Notes: generated by a model not told the origin, from the sequence alone. A stretch of DNA of 64,000 bases from Gilliamella sp. wkB308 (GCF_001690185.1 NZ_LZGN01000045.1:54351-118350), one strand, 5' to 3'. Positions 18,504 to 29,008 are shown, numbered from the stretch's first letter. Translations and numbers: made by a program.

Positions 18504-19425
18504 GATGTTCCTTATGACGTAATGGATAAATAGCCACAGCGGTAATTTCACCCAATAATGTTAAAAAGCTTATCACTGTTCCACAAGCAAGGATAGCAAT
18601 TGAGATAATAAAATAGTTATGATGCAGATAAGCGCCCATCACCCATTGCCCTAACCCAATACGATTAAACAATATTCCGACAATCATCGTTGAAAACAAC
18701 AATGTGGTTGTATTATAGGTCAGTTGCGGAATGGTTGCCGGAATGGTATTGGGCAATAAATGTCGTCGTAAAATTTTTAAAGGTGACCTTTCTCGAATTG
18801 CAGCCATTTTTATGTAGTTCTGGCGTGAGGTATTTTTGACATTTTGGCTAATAAGCTGAATAGTGATAATGCTAGGCTGTATTGCAAGAATGATTATCGG
18901 CACTATCAAATAATGAAACTGCTCAATCAATAAATCTATTTTATTCTGTTTGTCAGACAGTAAAATTTCTAATAACGATGTACCAATAGCGGAAGAAGAT
19001 GTATCAAAATGTATTGATACAGACAAATTTGGCGAGACCCAAAACATAACCATCACAATTAACATCACAATAGGACATGAATATAGTAATAAGCAACTTA
19101 ACCGAATCGTGCTATTTAACCAATTAATATTACTTAGTCCTAAAAAGATACCCAATGGTAAACCAACAATTAGTGCAACCGCTAAGGCTAGAATACACAG
19201 TTCAATCGTCGCAGATAGAGTATAAAGAAACGAGACCTTTTCCCCTGAGGTTAATGTAAATTGTCCTTGCAATAACTGCCTAAAGAAAGAACTGTAAGCA
19301 TCAACAATATGCAGATGATTAAACATGGAATGGGGCGAAAAATAGACAAGGCAAAAGCTGATCTGAGCCAAAATGCAGATAATTAATACAAAAGTGACTA
19401 TTTTTTTCAAAATATAAATAATCAT
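18496..19425 (-). CDS. sapB: peptide ABC transporter permease SapB
   Basis: Inner-membrane permease of the DppB type, 309 residues, with an N-terminal transmembrane helix and five more helices after residue 70. The cytoplasmic loop shows the expected ARE-like motif region (SRQNYIKMAAIRERSPLKIL). It is the first sap gene here; sapA, the periplasmic binding protein that normally precedes it, is absent and rne lies 84 nt upstream on the same strand. No clear Shine-Dalgarno precedes the ATG. Confidence 0.92.
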   Translation of the reverse strand: MIIYILKKIVTFVLIICILAQISFCLVYFSPHSMFNHLHIVDAYSSFFRQLLQGQFTLTSGEKVSFLYTLSATIELCILALAVALIVGLPLGIFLGLSNINWLNSTIRLSCLLLYSCPIVMLIVMVMFWVSPNLSVSIHFDTSSSAIGTSLLEILLSDKQNKIDLLIEQFHYLIVPIIILAIQPSIITIQLISQNVKNTSRQNYIKMAAIRERSPLKILRRHLLPNTIPATIPQLTYNTTTLLFSTMIVGILFNRIGLGQWVMGAYLHHNYFIISIAILACGTVISFLTLLGEITAVAIYPLRHKEHHV

Positions 19426-19457
19426 GTTTTTTTATCGCTTTTATTTGTCTGAATAGG

Positions 19458-19486
19458 AACAGAAGTGGTCTGATGACCACTCTGTT
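19458..19486 (-). terminator. hairpin between rne and sapB
   Basis: AGTGGTC / GACCACT stem with ATCA loop, extended by AACAG / CTGTT with one bulge. Only a weak T stretch follows on the minus strand, so it may act as an attenuating hairpin or processing site rather than a full terminator. Confidence 0.45.
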
Positions 19487-19509
19487 TATAAATATCAGTT
19501 TTTAAACTA

Positions 19510-22200
19510 TTATTCTGAAGGATAGGAAGGTTTACTTGCTTTAGCAAAGGCATGGTTTTGTGAGCTTAAACCGCCCGCTTCACCTTTCCCTTCAAAGTGA
19601 TAGTCTGATTCTTCCCGTAGTTTAAAACCAATTTCAGAATCCACATACTCTGGTGCAGGGGCTTTAGTCATCACTGACGAAGCGTGACCTGTAGCTTGAG
19701 ACACATCAGTATTCACATCGCTATCATGACTTTCTTGTTCACTGTCTTTTGTAGCATCATGATCTTGAGTTGATACAGAATTGATGGATACATCATTCAA
19801 ATCAGCTGTGTCAATTGTCGGTTCAGAACGAGTTTCTGCCACTTCACTTTTAACGATAACAGGTAATAAAAGTGAAGGAATCACAGGCACTACATTATTT
19901 GGTTCATCTTGTGTGATTTGACTATAATCAATCGCAACCCGACCTAATGCCAATTCAAGAGATGCAGCAGCAAATTGTAACGGCATTGGTGATTTTTTAA
20001 GATCGCCACTTCGTACCCGTCGTTTATTACGTTGTCCATTCATGCGTAGATGTCTGGAAGTGCGTCGTTGACGTTTTGGTTGTGACTCTAAAACAGGCGC
20101 TGTCTCAGCTTGTTCAGGGACTATCACCGGTAATAATAACGATGGAATAACAACACGCTCTTCATTGACTTGAATCGCTGCTTCACTATTTTTTACACGT
20201 ACGCTTTTTGTCAATGAACGTTGTTGACGTCTTGGTTTCACTTCTTTTTGTTTCGGTGTTACCACTTCATTACTATTCGCTGTTTTTTCAGCTTTAGTTG
20301 CATTTACCGCATTCGCCGAATGACTATTGTTTTGCTTAGTGCGACGACTGTTACTACGAGTTGTCTCTTTCACGTCTTCTGTTGCTGAGCTGCTATTAGC
20401 ATTTGCAGCATTGCCATTGCGACTATTACGCTGACGACGATTATTCGATCGATTATTTTCACGTCTTTTAGTCGGTTTTGGTTTAACTTCTGGTTCAGGT
20501 TCACTTTTTTCAGCAACAAATAATTTGCGTAACTTACTAAATAATCCACTAAACAAGCCCCCAGATTTTTCAACTTTAGGCTCGCTCTTTTCTTTCGAGG
20601 TCGTGTTCGCTTCGACTTTTGGACCTGATAATACTGCTTGTTCAACGATAATTTCAGCCGCTGCGTCTTCTTCCTCTTCTTCCAGTTCTCGGATTAATTT
20701 CGGTAAGTTATAACTCAGAACATCAGTTTCTTCGCCAACACGTTTACGAATCACTTTATAAAGTGGCGTTTCCATCTCTTCATCACCCACGATGACAATT
20801 TTTACATCAGGGTGCATTCTTTCGATATTGTTAATCGCGCGACGTTTTTCATTTAATAAATAGCTGGCAATTGGCACTGGCACGATAACATCTATTTGGA
20901 CAGTGTTATCTTTCATCGCTTCTTCTTGAATTAATCGAAGAATAGAAAGCGATAATGAATTATTATCACGAATCGTTCCCGTTCCTTGACAACGTGGACA
21001 AATGTGATGAGTTGCTTCACGCAAAGACGGACTTAATCGTTGGCGTGACATTTCAAGCAGACCAAATCGAGAAATCCGTGTTGTTTGAATACGTGCTCGG
21101 TCTGTTTTCATCGCCTCTTTTAAGCGATTTTCGACTTCACGTTGGTTACGAATTGGTGTCATATCGATAAAATCGATAACAATTAAACCACCTAAGTCAC
21201 GTAAACGTAGTTGACGAGCAATTTCTTCAGCAGCCTCAAGATTCGTGTTAAAGGCCGTTTCTTCAATGTCACTGCCCCGTATCGATTTAGCGGAGTTAAT
21301 ATCGATTGCCGTTAATGCTTCGGTCGCATCAATTACAATTGAACCGCCCGAAGGTAAACGCACTTCACGTTGAAACGCAGATTCAATTTGACCTTCAATC
21401 TGAAAATGGTTGAATAGAGGTACATCCCCCTCATAAAGTTTTAGTCGATTAACGTATTCAACACGTCCCAAATCAACTAATCGTTTTTTAGCGATCTCAA
21501 GGACTTTCGGATTATCGATTAATATATCACCCACATCATCACGTAAATAATCACGAAATGCTCGGGTAATAATATCACTTTCCTTGTGGATTAAACTTGG
21601 TGCTGGATGATTCTTAGCTTCATTTTGAATCGCTGCCCAATAATTGACTAACGCATCTAAATCTTGTTGTAACTCTTCTTGGCTTTTACCAACACCAGCC
21701 GTTCTGGCAATTACGCCCATGCCTTTAGGCTTTTCAATGGCGTCAATAATACGTTTTAAATCTGCACGATCTTCACCTTCAATTCGGCGAGACACACCAC
21801 CAGCACGTGGATCATTAGGCATTAAAACTAAATAACTACCGGCAAGACTGATATAAGTCGTTAACGCAGCACCTTTTTTGCCTCGAATCTCTTTTTCAAT
21901 TTGAATGAGAACTTCTTGACCTTCTTCAAGATGTTTAATGGTACGACGACCGGTCATATTGGATGGAAAATAACTATCGGCAATCTCTTTTAATGGTAAA
22001 AAACCATCTCGCTCTCCACCATATGAAACAAAAGCCGCCTCTAAACTTGGATTGATTTTAGTAATTTTACCTTTATAGATATTGGCCTTTTTTTGCTCAT
22101 GCCCAAGACTTTCGATATCTAAATCATATAAGCGTTGGCCATCAACAAGCGCAACTCGCAGCTCTTCTTGCTGGGTTGCATTGATTAGCATTCTTTTCAT
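19510..22200 (-). CDS. rne: ribonuclease E
   Basis: Essential endoribonuclease for mRNA decay and rRNA/tRNA processing, scaffold of the degradosome at the inner membrane. 896 residues, shorter than E. coli (1061). The catalytic half begins MKRMLINATQQEELRVALVD with an S1 domain, and the zinc-link CPRCQGTG falls near residue 400. After about residue 530 the sequence becomes disordered and Arg/Ser/Asn-rich. GGLFSGLFSKLRKLF resembles the amphipathic membrane-anchoring segment. RRLxRRT-like arginine-rich patches and a repeated PSLLLPVIV motif (two occurrences) are further features of the tail. Confidence 0.95.
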   Translation of the reverse strand: MKRMLINATQQEELRVALVDGQRLYDLDIESLGHEQKKANIYKGKITKINPSLEAAFVSYGGERDGFLPLKEIADSYFPSNMTGRRTIKHLEEGQEVLIQIEKEIRGKKGAALTTYISLAGSYLVLMPNDPRAGGVSRRIEGEDRADLKRIIDAIEKPKGMGVIARTAGVGKSQEELQQDLDALVNYWAAIQNEAKNHPAPSLIHKESDIITRAFRDYLRDDVGDILIDNPKVLEIAKKRLVDLGRVEYVNRLKLYEGDVPLFNHFQIEGQIESAFQREVRLPSGGSIVIDATEALTAIDINSAKSIRGSDIEETAFNTNLEAAEEIARQLRLRDLGGLIVIDFIDMTPIRNQREVENRLKEAMKTDRARIQTTRISRFGLLEMSRQRLSPSLREATHHICPRCQGTGTIRDNNSLSLSILRLIQEEAMKDNTVQIDVIVPVPIASYLLNEKRRAINNIERMHPDVKIVIVGDEEMETPLYKVIRKRVGEETDVLSYNLPKLIRELEEEEEDAAAEIIVEQAVLSGPKVEANTTSKEKSEPKVEKSGGLFSGLFSKLRKLFVAEKSEPEPEVKPKPTKRRENNRSNNRRQRNSRNGNAANANSSSATEDVKETTRSNSRRTKQNNSHSANAVNATKAEKTANSNEVVTPKQKEVKPRRQQRSLTKSVRVKNSEAAIQVNEERVVIPSLLLPVIVPEQAETAPVLESQPKRQRRTSRHLRMNGQRNKRRVRSGDLKKSPMPLQFAAASLELALGRVAIDYSQITQDEPNNVVPVIPSLLLPVIVKSEVAETRSEPTIDTADLNDVSINSVSTQDHDATKDSEQESHDSDVNTDVSQATGHASSVMTKAPAPEYVDSEIGFKLREESDYHFEGKGEAGGLSSQNHAFAKASKPSYPSE

Positions 22201-22941
22201 TATTCTACACTCTTCATTAATCTTAATTAATTGTAGGTAGAATCCTATTATTGATAAATGCTTATTTTAACAATGATAAAAAAAGTACTTAATTCGATAT
22301 TTCTATACAGTGTGCATTATTTTATTTGTGTTATTTTTGTTATTATTTTATGTGACACCGATTTCACATTGACTACATTAAAATAATATTTTAGGGGGAT
22401 AACCGCTAAATTCAAAAGTACAAATGATACGCCGAATTATTCCTAAATATATAATTTATTGATATTATTTCAATGGTTAATTTGCAAACCTTCATTTTAT
22501 TGGTTCTAGCAAATAAACTAAATCTTTATATGATTGTTTAAAATAAACATATTATCTAATTATCATGATTCTACTTACGCTATTTTGTTTTGACAAACTG
22601 TAATGTCTAACGCCATTGCTGCATTACAAGGATAAAAATATCCCCCCTTATTATTCACGTTTCGGCAAAGGATAGCAAGAAAATTAAACTTCATATTTCA
22701 TCGATAGTTAGATTAATATTTTGAGTTATTTACAAATAATATTTATCATTTCAATAAAATCATATTAGATATATTAAAAATTTATATTAACGACACTAAA
22801 AAGCAAAAATTGCTTTACATTTTTTTACTTATTATTTGAAAAATAGAAATTTGGAACTTACTTAGTAGAACATAAAGTGACTTAATTTGTATAATAGAAG
22901 AAAAATATAAAATAAATTCAAAAAAGAGACTTAGCTTATTT
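22201..22941. other. long AT-rich divergent intergenic region between rne and syd
   Basis: 740 nt without a recognisable gene or tRNA. The half nearest rne would carry its 5' leader; in E. coli a ~360-nt rne leader mediates autoregulation. I cannot identify the conserved leader hairpins by eye. Two G/C blocks, TAGGGGGATA near 22391 and TATCCCCCC near 22639, could pair across the region. Confidence 0.5.
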
Positions 22942-23469
22942 ATGAAATCACCCGAAAAAACAGCCTTACTTGATTTTACTTCTCGTTGGATGAATCAATT
23001 TGATTATGCCCCTAAAAGTGAAGAATTACATGCCATTCCTTCACCTTGTATACTAAAAACAGCGCAACTTGCAGTATATTGGCAACCTTTTTTATTAGAG
23101 CCTGCAAGAGATCTAACTATTGTAGAACAAGTCGTTAACATCAATCTGTGTCAAAGTGCTCATGTTTTTTATGGCACACAATATGCCGGAAATATAAACG
23201 CAAACTTTGCTGATACTCATTTAGTATTACTACAAGCATGGAATGATGACGATTTCTCAATTTTAGAGCAAAACTTAATTGCCCATTTGTCGCAACAAAA
23301 AAGATTAAAACGGATACCAACTATTTTTATTGCCTCTACCGATGAAAGTACCGAAATTATCGCCATAAATAATTTAACTGGTGAAGTGGTTAAAGAAGAT
23401 CTCATTAGTGGAGAACTGACGATATTAGCTGAAAATTTAACATCATTTTTTAATAATCTTTCAATTTAA
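22942..23469 (+). CDS. syd: SecY-interacting protein Syd
   Basis: Peripheral membrane protein that binds cytosolic loops of SecY and can destabilise or proofread defective translocons. 175 residues (E. coli 181). Conserved Syd segments: PSPCI, VYWQPF, FYGTQYAGNINANFAD, LLQAWNDDDF, NLIAHL and QKRLKRIPTIFIA. Monocistronic, divergent from rne after a long spacer. The order in the final third (NNLTGEVVKEDL) also matches the E. coli protein. Confidence 0.93.
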   Translation: MKSPEKTALLDFTSRWMNQFDYAPKSEELHAIPSPCILKTAQLAVYWQPFLLEPARDLTIVEQVVNINLCQSAHVFYGTQYAGNINANFADTHLVLLQAWNDDDFSILEQNLIAHLSQQKRLKRIPTIFIASTDESTEIIAINNLTGEVVKEDLISGELTILAENLTSFFNNLSI

Positions 23470-23605
23470 TGTAAAAAAATAATTCATAAAAATTAATAAG
23501 ATTATCGTCTAAACATTTATTCACAAATTGTGTGTATCGAAATTGTATATTATAAAATATTATGTATATAATGCGATGAAAGTTATTAGACGAAATAGGT
23601 GAATT

Positions 23606-24781
23606 ATGTTTGAAAGTTTAACAGCAGCACCGGCCGACCCGATACTTGGATTAGCCGATCTTTATAATAAAGATGAACGCACCAGTAAGATTAATTTAAG
23701 TGTCGGTGTCTATAAAGATGAAACCACCCAAACACCTATTTTAGAAAGCGTCAAAAAAGCCGAACAATTTTTATTAAATAACGAAACCACAAAAAGTTAT
23801 TTATCCATTGACGGAATCAAAGAATTTAATATCGCTACACAAATCTTATTATTTGGTAACGAAAATGAACGAGCCAGAACGGCACAAGCACCCGGAGGCA
23901 CTGGCGCTTTACGAATCATGGCCGATTTTTTAGCTCGCCGAACCAAAGTAAAACGTATATGGGTCAGTAACCCTTCTTGGCCAAATCATCGAAGTGTCTT
24001 CCAAACTGCCGGCCTTGAAGTGCGAGAATACCGTTATTATGATGCACAAACCCATAGCTTAGATTTTGATGGACTGATGCAAGATTTAAGTAAAATTGCA
24101 GCAGGTGAGGCGGTACTTTTTCATGGTTGCTGTCACAATCCAACCGGTATCGATCCAACCCCTGAACAATGGCAAGCCATTTCAGATTTAGCATTAAAAA
24201 ATGGTTGGTTACCTTTATTTGATTTAGCTTATCAAGGATTTGGACAAGGTATAGAAGAAGATGTGTATGGATTACGACTATTCACCAATCATCACCCAGA
24301 ATTATTGATTGCTAGCTCATACTCTAAAAACTTTGGGCTGTATAATGAACGAGTTGGCGCTTTTACCTTGATCGCTGCGGATACGGAGATTGCGGATCGG
24401 GCTTTTAGCCAAGTTAAAACCATTATTCGAGCCAATTATTCTAATCCACCCGCTCATGGCGCCAAAATTGTATCTTATATTTTAAATAACAAGGAATTAA
24501 AAGATGAGTGGATCGATGAACTGACAAGTATGCGTCAACGTATTCATCGTATGCGCCAATTATTCGTCAAAACCTTACAAGATAAAGGTGCCAATCAAGA
24601 CTTTAGCTTCATCGCTAAACAAAACGGCATGTTTTCTTTCAGTGGATTAACAGAACAACAAGTACTAAAATTACGCAACGACTACGGTATTTACATCGTG
24701 AATTCGGGACGAATCAATGTCGCTGGCATGACCCTTGATAATATGTCACGCCTGTGTGAATCGATAGTTAAAGTGTTATAA
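23606..24781 (+). CDS. aspC: aspartate aminotransferase
   Basis: PLP-dependent enzyme interconverting aspartate/2-oxoglutarate and oxaloacetate/glutamate, also acting on aromatic amino acids. 391 residues (E. coli 396). The N-terminus [19 protein letters not shown] is almost that of AspC. The PLP lysine lies in [16 protein letters not shown], and substrate-binding arginine motifs include [11 protein letters not shown] and SGRINVAGM. Closer to AspC than to TyrB throughout. The start has AGGTGA before it; single gene. Confidence 0.96.
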   Translation: MFESLTAAPADPILGLADLYNKDERTSKINLSVGVYKDETTQTPILESVKKAEQFLLNNETTKSYLSIDGIKEFNIATQILLFGNENERARTAQAPGGTGALRIMADFLARRTKVKRIWVSNPSWPNHRSVFQTAGLEVREYRYYDAQTHSLDFDGLMQDLSKIAAGEAVLFHGCCHNPTGIDPTPEQWQAISDLALKNGWLPLFDLAYQGFGQGIEEDVYGLRLFTNHHPELLIASSYSKNFGLYNERVGAFTLIAADTEIADRAFSQVKTIIRANYSNPPAHGAKIVSYILNNKELKDEWIDELTSMRQRIHRMRQLFVKTLQDKGANQDFSFIAKQNGMFSFSGLTEQQVLKLRNDYGIYIVNSGRINVAGMTLDNMSRLCESIVKVL

Positions 24782-24853
24782 GCCTATTTTATGAAATAAA
24801 TTTTTAGGCATTATTGTTGATTAACTGTTGTGTTACTTTGATAATGAAAGCAT

Positions 24854-24876
24854 GAGGGATTGATTATCAATCCCTC
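24854..24876. terminator. hairpin between convergent aspC and MFS gene
   Basis: Perfect 10-bp stem GAGGGATTGA / TCAATCCCTC with TTA loop. No T-run on either side, so a termination role is only suggested by the convergent position. Confidence 0.45.
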
Positions 24877-24891
24877 TGCATATTACGGATA

Positions 24892-26037
24892 TCACGACTT
24901 ATTTGGTAAATTTTTTTTATATAATAAACAGGCAAATACAATATCTAACACACACAGTGAAATCAGCACGAAAAACGAGCCTAAAACACCGCCTGAATCT
25001 AATCCTAAACTAAACAGATACGGATAGCCAAACACGCCAATAAAGTAGCTTAAACTAAAAATAGTTAAATAGATACTTCGCTTTTCAGCATCGATATCTT
25101 TAACCATTTGTGTTTGAATTAACGGATAAACCAAACCATAACTTATGCCTAATAATGACGACGGTACAATATAAAAAATATTATTTGTCGTAACCAAAAA
25201 CAGACACAACGCAATCAACATAATGAATAACAGGCCGATCATGGCTAATTGCTGTGACAGTTTTAAAATAAATTTAGCCAGAAAGAATCGAGCAAATAAT
25301 AATGAAAAAGTATAAGAAATATAAAATATCGAAAAGTTTAAATTCTTCTCTTTCGCAAACACAAATTGAAAGTTCATCATTGAAATGTAAATACAGGCGC
25401 CTAAAAAAACCATTATTAATGGAATGACTGCATTTGAAGTAACAATGGTTTTCATTACTGGCAAAATCGATAACTTAACGCTATTTTGCTTATTGGATAG
25501 CGTTACATTAAAAAATATTCCACCGGCTAACAAACTTAACAACACAGCAAACAAAAACATATATTCAATAGCAATATTATAATCGAGCAGTGTTTTAACT
25601 ATCACCGGCGATAATCCGGCACCTAACATATTAAATGCCGAAATAAACATAAAATGACGACTTAATTCGGCAGTATCACTAGTTGACGACACCATAATCG
25701 GCCCCAACGTATAAATAATCCCCCACCCTGCACCAAGCAACAAACCAGCAATATAAAGAAAAACACCACCAGTATACAAAATCAACGCAATAGCAAAGGC
25801 ATAAATTAACGCCCCCATTGCCGCAATCACATTAGTAGAAACAGATTTCAGCACATAAGGAATCGACAAAATCGACGCCACCACTCCAATGATCCCCATT
25901 GAAATAATTTCACTCGACATCACCAACGAAAGCTTTAAAGTGTCGGTTAAAAATAACGGCAGCGTTAACATCACACCATAGGCAAAAGAGGTCAAAAAAG
26001 AGCCTAAACAGACTAATTTAAATAATTTGTTATTCAT
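24892..26037 (-). CDS. MFS transporter
   Basis: About 381 residues with roughly twelve hydrophobic segments in two halves and a central cytoplasmic loop near residue 185, the layout of a major facilitator. ATG at 26037 is preceded by AAGGAA; a GTG one codon earlier is also possible. I cannot name the substrate. The family resembles small sugar or drug exporters. It is divergent from the lyase/ABC operon, so a related substrate is possible but unproven. Confidence 0.8.
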   Translation of the reverse strand: MNNKLFKLVCLGSFLTSFAYGVMLTLPLFLTDTLKLSLVMSSEIISMGIIGVVASILSIPYVLKSVSTNVIAAMGALIYAFAIALILYTGGVFLYIAGLLLGAGWGIIYTLGPIMVSSTSDTAELSRHFMFISAFNMLGAGLSPVIVKTLLDYNIAIEYMFLFAVLLSLLAGGIFFNVTLSNKQNSVKLSILPVMKTIVTSNAVIPLIMVFLGACIYISMMNFQFVFAKEKNLNFSIFYISYTFSLLFARFFLAKFILKLSQQLAMIGLLFIMLIALCLFLVTTNNIFYIVPSSLLGISYGLVYPLIQTQMVKDIDAEKRSIYLTIFSLSYFIGVFGYPYLFSLGLDSGGVLGSFFVLISLCVLDIVFACLLYKKNLPNKS

Positions 26038-26040
26038 CAC

Positions 26041-26343
26041 TATTTATTCCTTATTTGTTAAGCAGGCTCACGTTGTGCCCTACGATGATAACATCAAAGA
26101 GGTCAAGTACCGTGCATAATACGAATAAAAAATAAGAAATTTTGAAAAAATTCCACTATTTGAGTCTATTCATCAAGACAAAACAAACATTCAACAATTA
26201 ACATCCTCAATCGCCTGTGATCAAAACCCAACAACCTTAATTCTTTTTAGTTATATCCATAGTCCAAGAGGATATTAGACGCTGTTTGAATAATCTTTAA
26301 TAATTGAATAATAAAACATTAATTAATCTTTGAGGATATTTCG
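26041..26343. other. divergent regulatory region between MFS gene and lyase operon
   Basis: 303 nt of AT-rich sequence that must hold both promoters. No operator palindrome was recognised with confidence, and no regulator gene is adjacent. Confidence 0.5.
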
Positions 26344-27705
26344 GTGGCGTCACATGTTATTGATTATTTGATTTTAGGTAATAATTTTAGTACCAGTGAA
26401 ATGCAAGCAATTTGGTCAGAACAAAATCGCTTAGAAAAGCAAGTTGATGTAGAAGTCGCACTAGCAAAAGCACAAGGTGAACTAGGTGTCATTCCTTGCG
26501 ATGCCGCTGATGCAATCGTTGCTAAGGCCGATGCTTCGAAACTGTCCATTGCACAAATTGCCAAACAAGCTGCAAAAGCCAAGCACTCTTTAATGTCAAC
26601 GATCAATGCGCTGCAAGATCAAGTTGGCGATGCCGGTCAATTTATTCATTATGGTGCAACCACGCAAGATATTGTCGATACGGCAACCGTTTTACAACTT
26701 AAGCAATCATTTGCCATTATTGAACGTGACACCAAACTAGTGGCATGTGAATTAAAAAAGTTAGCTAAACAGTATCAATATTTACCTATGGTTGGACGTA
26801 CTCATGGTATGCAGGCTCTTCCTACCACTTTTGGGTTTAAACTTGCCGTTTGGTTAGATGAGTTTGTTCGCCATTTACAGCGATTAAGTGAAATTAAGCA
26901 ACGGGTTTTAGTGGGTAATATCAGTGGTGCAATTTGTACTTATGCCGCTATGGGCGAATTAGGGGTACAAGTTGAAGCCAAAGTATTAACTTTATTAGGT
27001 CTCAATACTCCTAACATTGGTTGGCAAGCTGCACGTGATCGGTTTTCTGAATATGCATCAGTTATTGCATTAATCAGTGGAACGCTGGGTAAAATGGGTA
27101 ATGAGTTTTATAACTTAATGCGTACTGAAATTAACGAAGTTGAAGAGCCCTTTTCTGACGGAAAAATCGGTTCAACCACTATGCCTCATAAGCGAAATCC
27201 AGCCGCATTAGAAGGCTTAGCTAGCTTGACAGCGCCATTATTAAAAAGTGTCGCTTTAATTCACGAATCCATGAAAGTTGAACATGAGCGAGACGCCATG
27301 AGTTGGCGGGCGGAGTGGATAGCGCTTCCTGAAATTAATCTCTATCTTTCTTCACAACTACAAACGGCATTAGCTGTACTGCAAGGGTTAAAAGTCAATG
27401 CTGAACGCATGTTAACTAACTTAACCTTACAAAATGGTTTACTGCTGTCTGAAAAAGTGATGTTTGAAATAGGCAAGCGATTAGGCAAACAGACCGCTCA
27501 TCGTTTAGTTTATCAAAGCGCAATGCAAGCTTTTGAGCAAAATAAAACCTTTAAAGCAGTGTTATTAGCTGATCCTATCTTGAATAAAGAGTTTACCGAA
27601 GATGAACTCGATAGTTGGTTAGAACCAATTAATTATGTTGGTTTAGCGCCTGAAAAAGTGGAACAAGTAATCCGGTATGCTGATCAAACTGGAGTCTTAG
27701 TATGA
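26344..27705 (+). CDS. aspartase/fumarase-superfamily lyase (adenylosuccinate lyase/PcaB-like)
   Basis: A 453-residue enzyme of the superfamily that eliminates fumarate or lactonises related substrates. Conserved regions in order: GRTHGMQALPTTFG, then the signature GSTTMPHKRNP containing the catalytic-loop serine region, and EHERDAMSWRAEW, which is typical of the PcaB/adenylosuccinate-lyase-like branch. It is not the housekeeping PurB by context. The start is GTG at 26344 after AGGATA. It overlaps the GNAT gene by ATGA and heads a five-gene operon with an amino-acid importer, suggesting a C-N or C-C lyase acting on an imported amino-acid derivative. Substrate unknown. Confidence 0.82.
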   Translation: MASHVIDYLILGNNFSTSEMQAIWSEQNRLEKQVDVEVALAKAQGELGVIPCDAADAIVAKADASKLSIAQIAKQAAKAKHSLMSTINALQDQVGDAGQFIHYGATTQDIVDTATVLQLKQSFAIIERDTKLVACELKKLAKQYQYLPMVGRTHGMQALPTTFGFKLAVWLDEFVRHLQRLSEIKQRVLVGNISGAICTYAAMGELGVQVEAKVLTLLGLNTPNIGWQAARDRFSEYASVIALISGTLGKMGNEFYNLMRTEINEVEEPFSDGKIGSTTMPHKRNPAALEGLASLTAPLLKSVALIHESMKVEHERDAMSWRAEWIALPEINLYLSSQLQTALAVLQGLKVNAERMLTNLTLQNGLLLSEKVMFEIGKRLGKQTAHRLVYQSAMQAFEQNKTFKAVLLADPILNKEFTEDELDSWLEPINYVGLAPEKVEQVIRYADQTGVLV

Positions 27706-28226
27706 CGTTCCGCTTAATGACGCAAAACGATATCCCAGCTTATCAAACGCTATTGCATAGTGCTTATCAAGCAACCCTACAACTTGGTATCCACTTTGCT
27801 GCTGCGACAGTTAATCAAACACAAATTGCCGATCACCTTGAATCAAATGCTGTTTATCTCTATGAAAAACAGGGTAAATTAATTTCAACATTAACGATTC
27901 GTTTTCCATGGGGCAATAATCCCGGACCCTATGGATTACCGCATTTAGGTTGGTTTGCCACTGCCCCACAATATAAAGGTCAAGGCTATGGTCATACGTT
28001 ATGGGATTTTGTTGAACAACAAATCTTAATTAAACAATTAAAACTTCCTGCGGCGACATTAGGAACAGCCGCAAATCATCCATGGTTAGCTACACTTTAC
28101 CTCAACAAAGGTTATAAACCTATTGGGCAAGCCGATTTAACCCCTGATCACACCACACTCTATTTTGAAAAAATTTTTAATCATAAAAACTACACTGAAT
28201 GGAAAAAAAGGAATCACAAACAATGA
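27702..28226 (+). CDS. GNAT-family N-acetyltransferase
   Basis: 174 residues with a GNAT fold: N-terminal FRLMTQNDIPAYQTLLHSAY and the acetyl-CoA-binding segment LGWFATAPQYKGQGYGHTLW (Q-x-x-G-x-G). Cytoplasmic. Starts by ATGA overlap with the lyase and ends by ATGA overlap with the binding-protein gene, so it is part of the same translationally coupled operon. It could acetylate an amino-acid substrate or product of the lyase. Substrate is not predictable from sequence. Confidence 0.82.
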   Translation: MTFRLMTQNDIPAYQTLLHSAYQATLQLGIHFAAATVNQTQIADHLESNAVYLYEKQGKLISTLTIRFPWGNNPGPYGLPHLGWFATAPQYKGQGYGHTLWDFVEQQILIKQLKLPAATLGTAANHPWLATLYLNKGYKPIGQADLTPDHTTLYFEKIFNHKNYTEWKKRNHKQ

Positions 28227-29008
28227 AAACAATCAGAACAATTTTCTCTGCGATACTACTCGCCAGTTTAACATTATTATTCGGATGCGATACCAACAGC
28301 CAAGATGCAACGGCAAAGCAGCCGATCATTAGAGTCGGTTCAACCGGTCAAAGTTATCCTAATGGTTATAAACAACAAGATAAATTAATCGGATTTGATG
28401 TTGAACTGACAGAAGCCATTGCCAATGAACTGGGTTATCAAGTTGAATGGGGGGTTGCTGAATTTGGTGGATTAATGGGACAGTTTGATTCTGGACGTTT
28501 AGATACCATTGCCAATGCCGTTGCAATCACACCTGCTCGCCAAGCTAAGTATGATTTTTCTCAGCCTTATAGTTATTACGGTAGTCAGATTGTTACCCAT
28601 AAAGATAATCAAGATATCAATACATTAGCTGATTTTGAAGGTAAAACCATTGCTGGCGTGTTAGGTTCAAATCATATCAATAATTTGAAAAAAGCCTTTC
28701 CCAATAATGAAGTGACGGTTAAAACTTACGAAACCCGTGACGGAGCCATGTATGATACCGAATATCAACGGGTTGAAGGTTATGTTAATTCAAAACCCAT
28801 CTTACTGGCTGAAATCAAACGTAAAAACCTTCCATTTAAATTAGTAGGCGAGCCAATAACGATTGAGCAAGTTGCTTTTCCATTTAGCAAAGATGAAAAA
28901 GGTCAAGCATTACGTGAAAAGTTTAATCAAGCTTTGGACAAGTTACGCAACAACGGCACGTTAAAAAATCTTTCGATTAAATATTTTGGTGAAGATATTA
29001 CCTCATGA
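28223..29008 (+). CDS. amino-acid ABC transporter substrate-binding lipoprotein
   Basis: Periplasmic binding protein of the SBP_bac_3 (polar amino acid) family. The ATG at 28223 starts a signal peptide ending in the lipobox LFGC (Cys22), so it is probably lipid-anchored; the longer frame from 28199 lies inside the GNAT gene. Binding-fold segments include GFDVELTEAIANELGY, RLDTIANAVAITPAR and YDFSQPYSYYG. Resembles cystine-type (TcyA/FliY) proteins, but the ligand is uncertain. Confidence 0.88.
   Translation: MKTIRTIFSAILLASLTLLFGCDTNSQDATAKQPIIRVGSTGQSYPNGYKQQDKLIGFDVELTEAIANELGYQVEWGVAEFGGLMGQFDSGRLDTIANAVAITPARQAKYDFSQPYSYYGSQIVTHKDNQDINTLADFEGKTIAGVLGSNHINNLKKAFPNNEVTVKTYETRDGAMYDTEYQRVEGYVNSKPILLAEIKRKNLPFKLVGEPITIEQVAFPFSKDEKGQALREKFNQALDKLRNNGTLKNLSIKYFGEDITS

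Noticed and set aside
22380..22650. Long-range pairing of TAGGGGGATA with TATCCCCCC as an rne leader structure
   Set aside because: A single nine-base match over 250 nt is weak; without covariation it is not a supported regulatory element.
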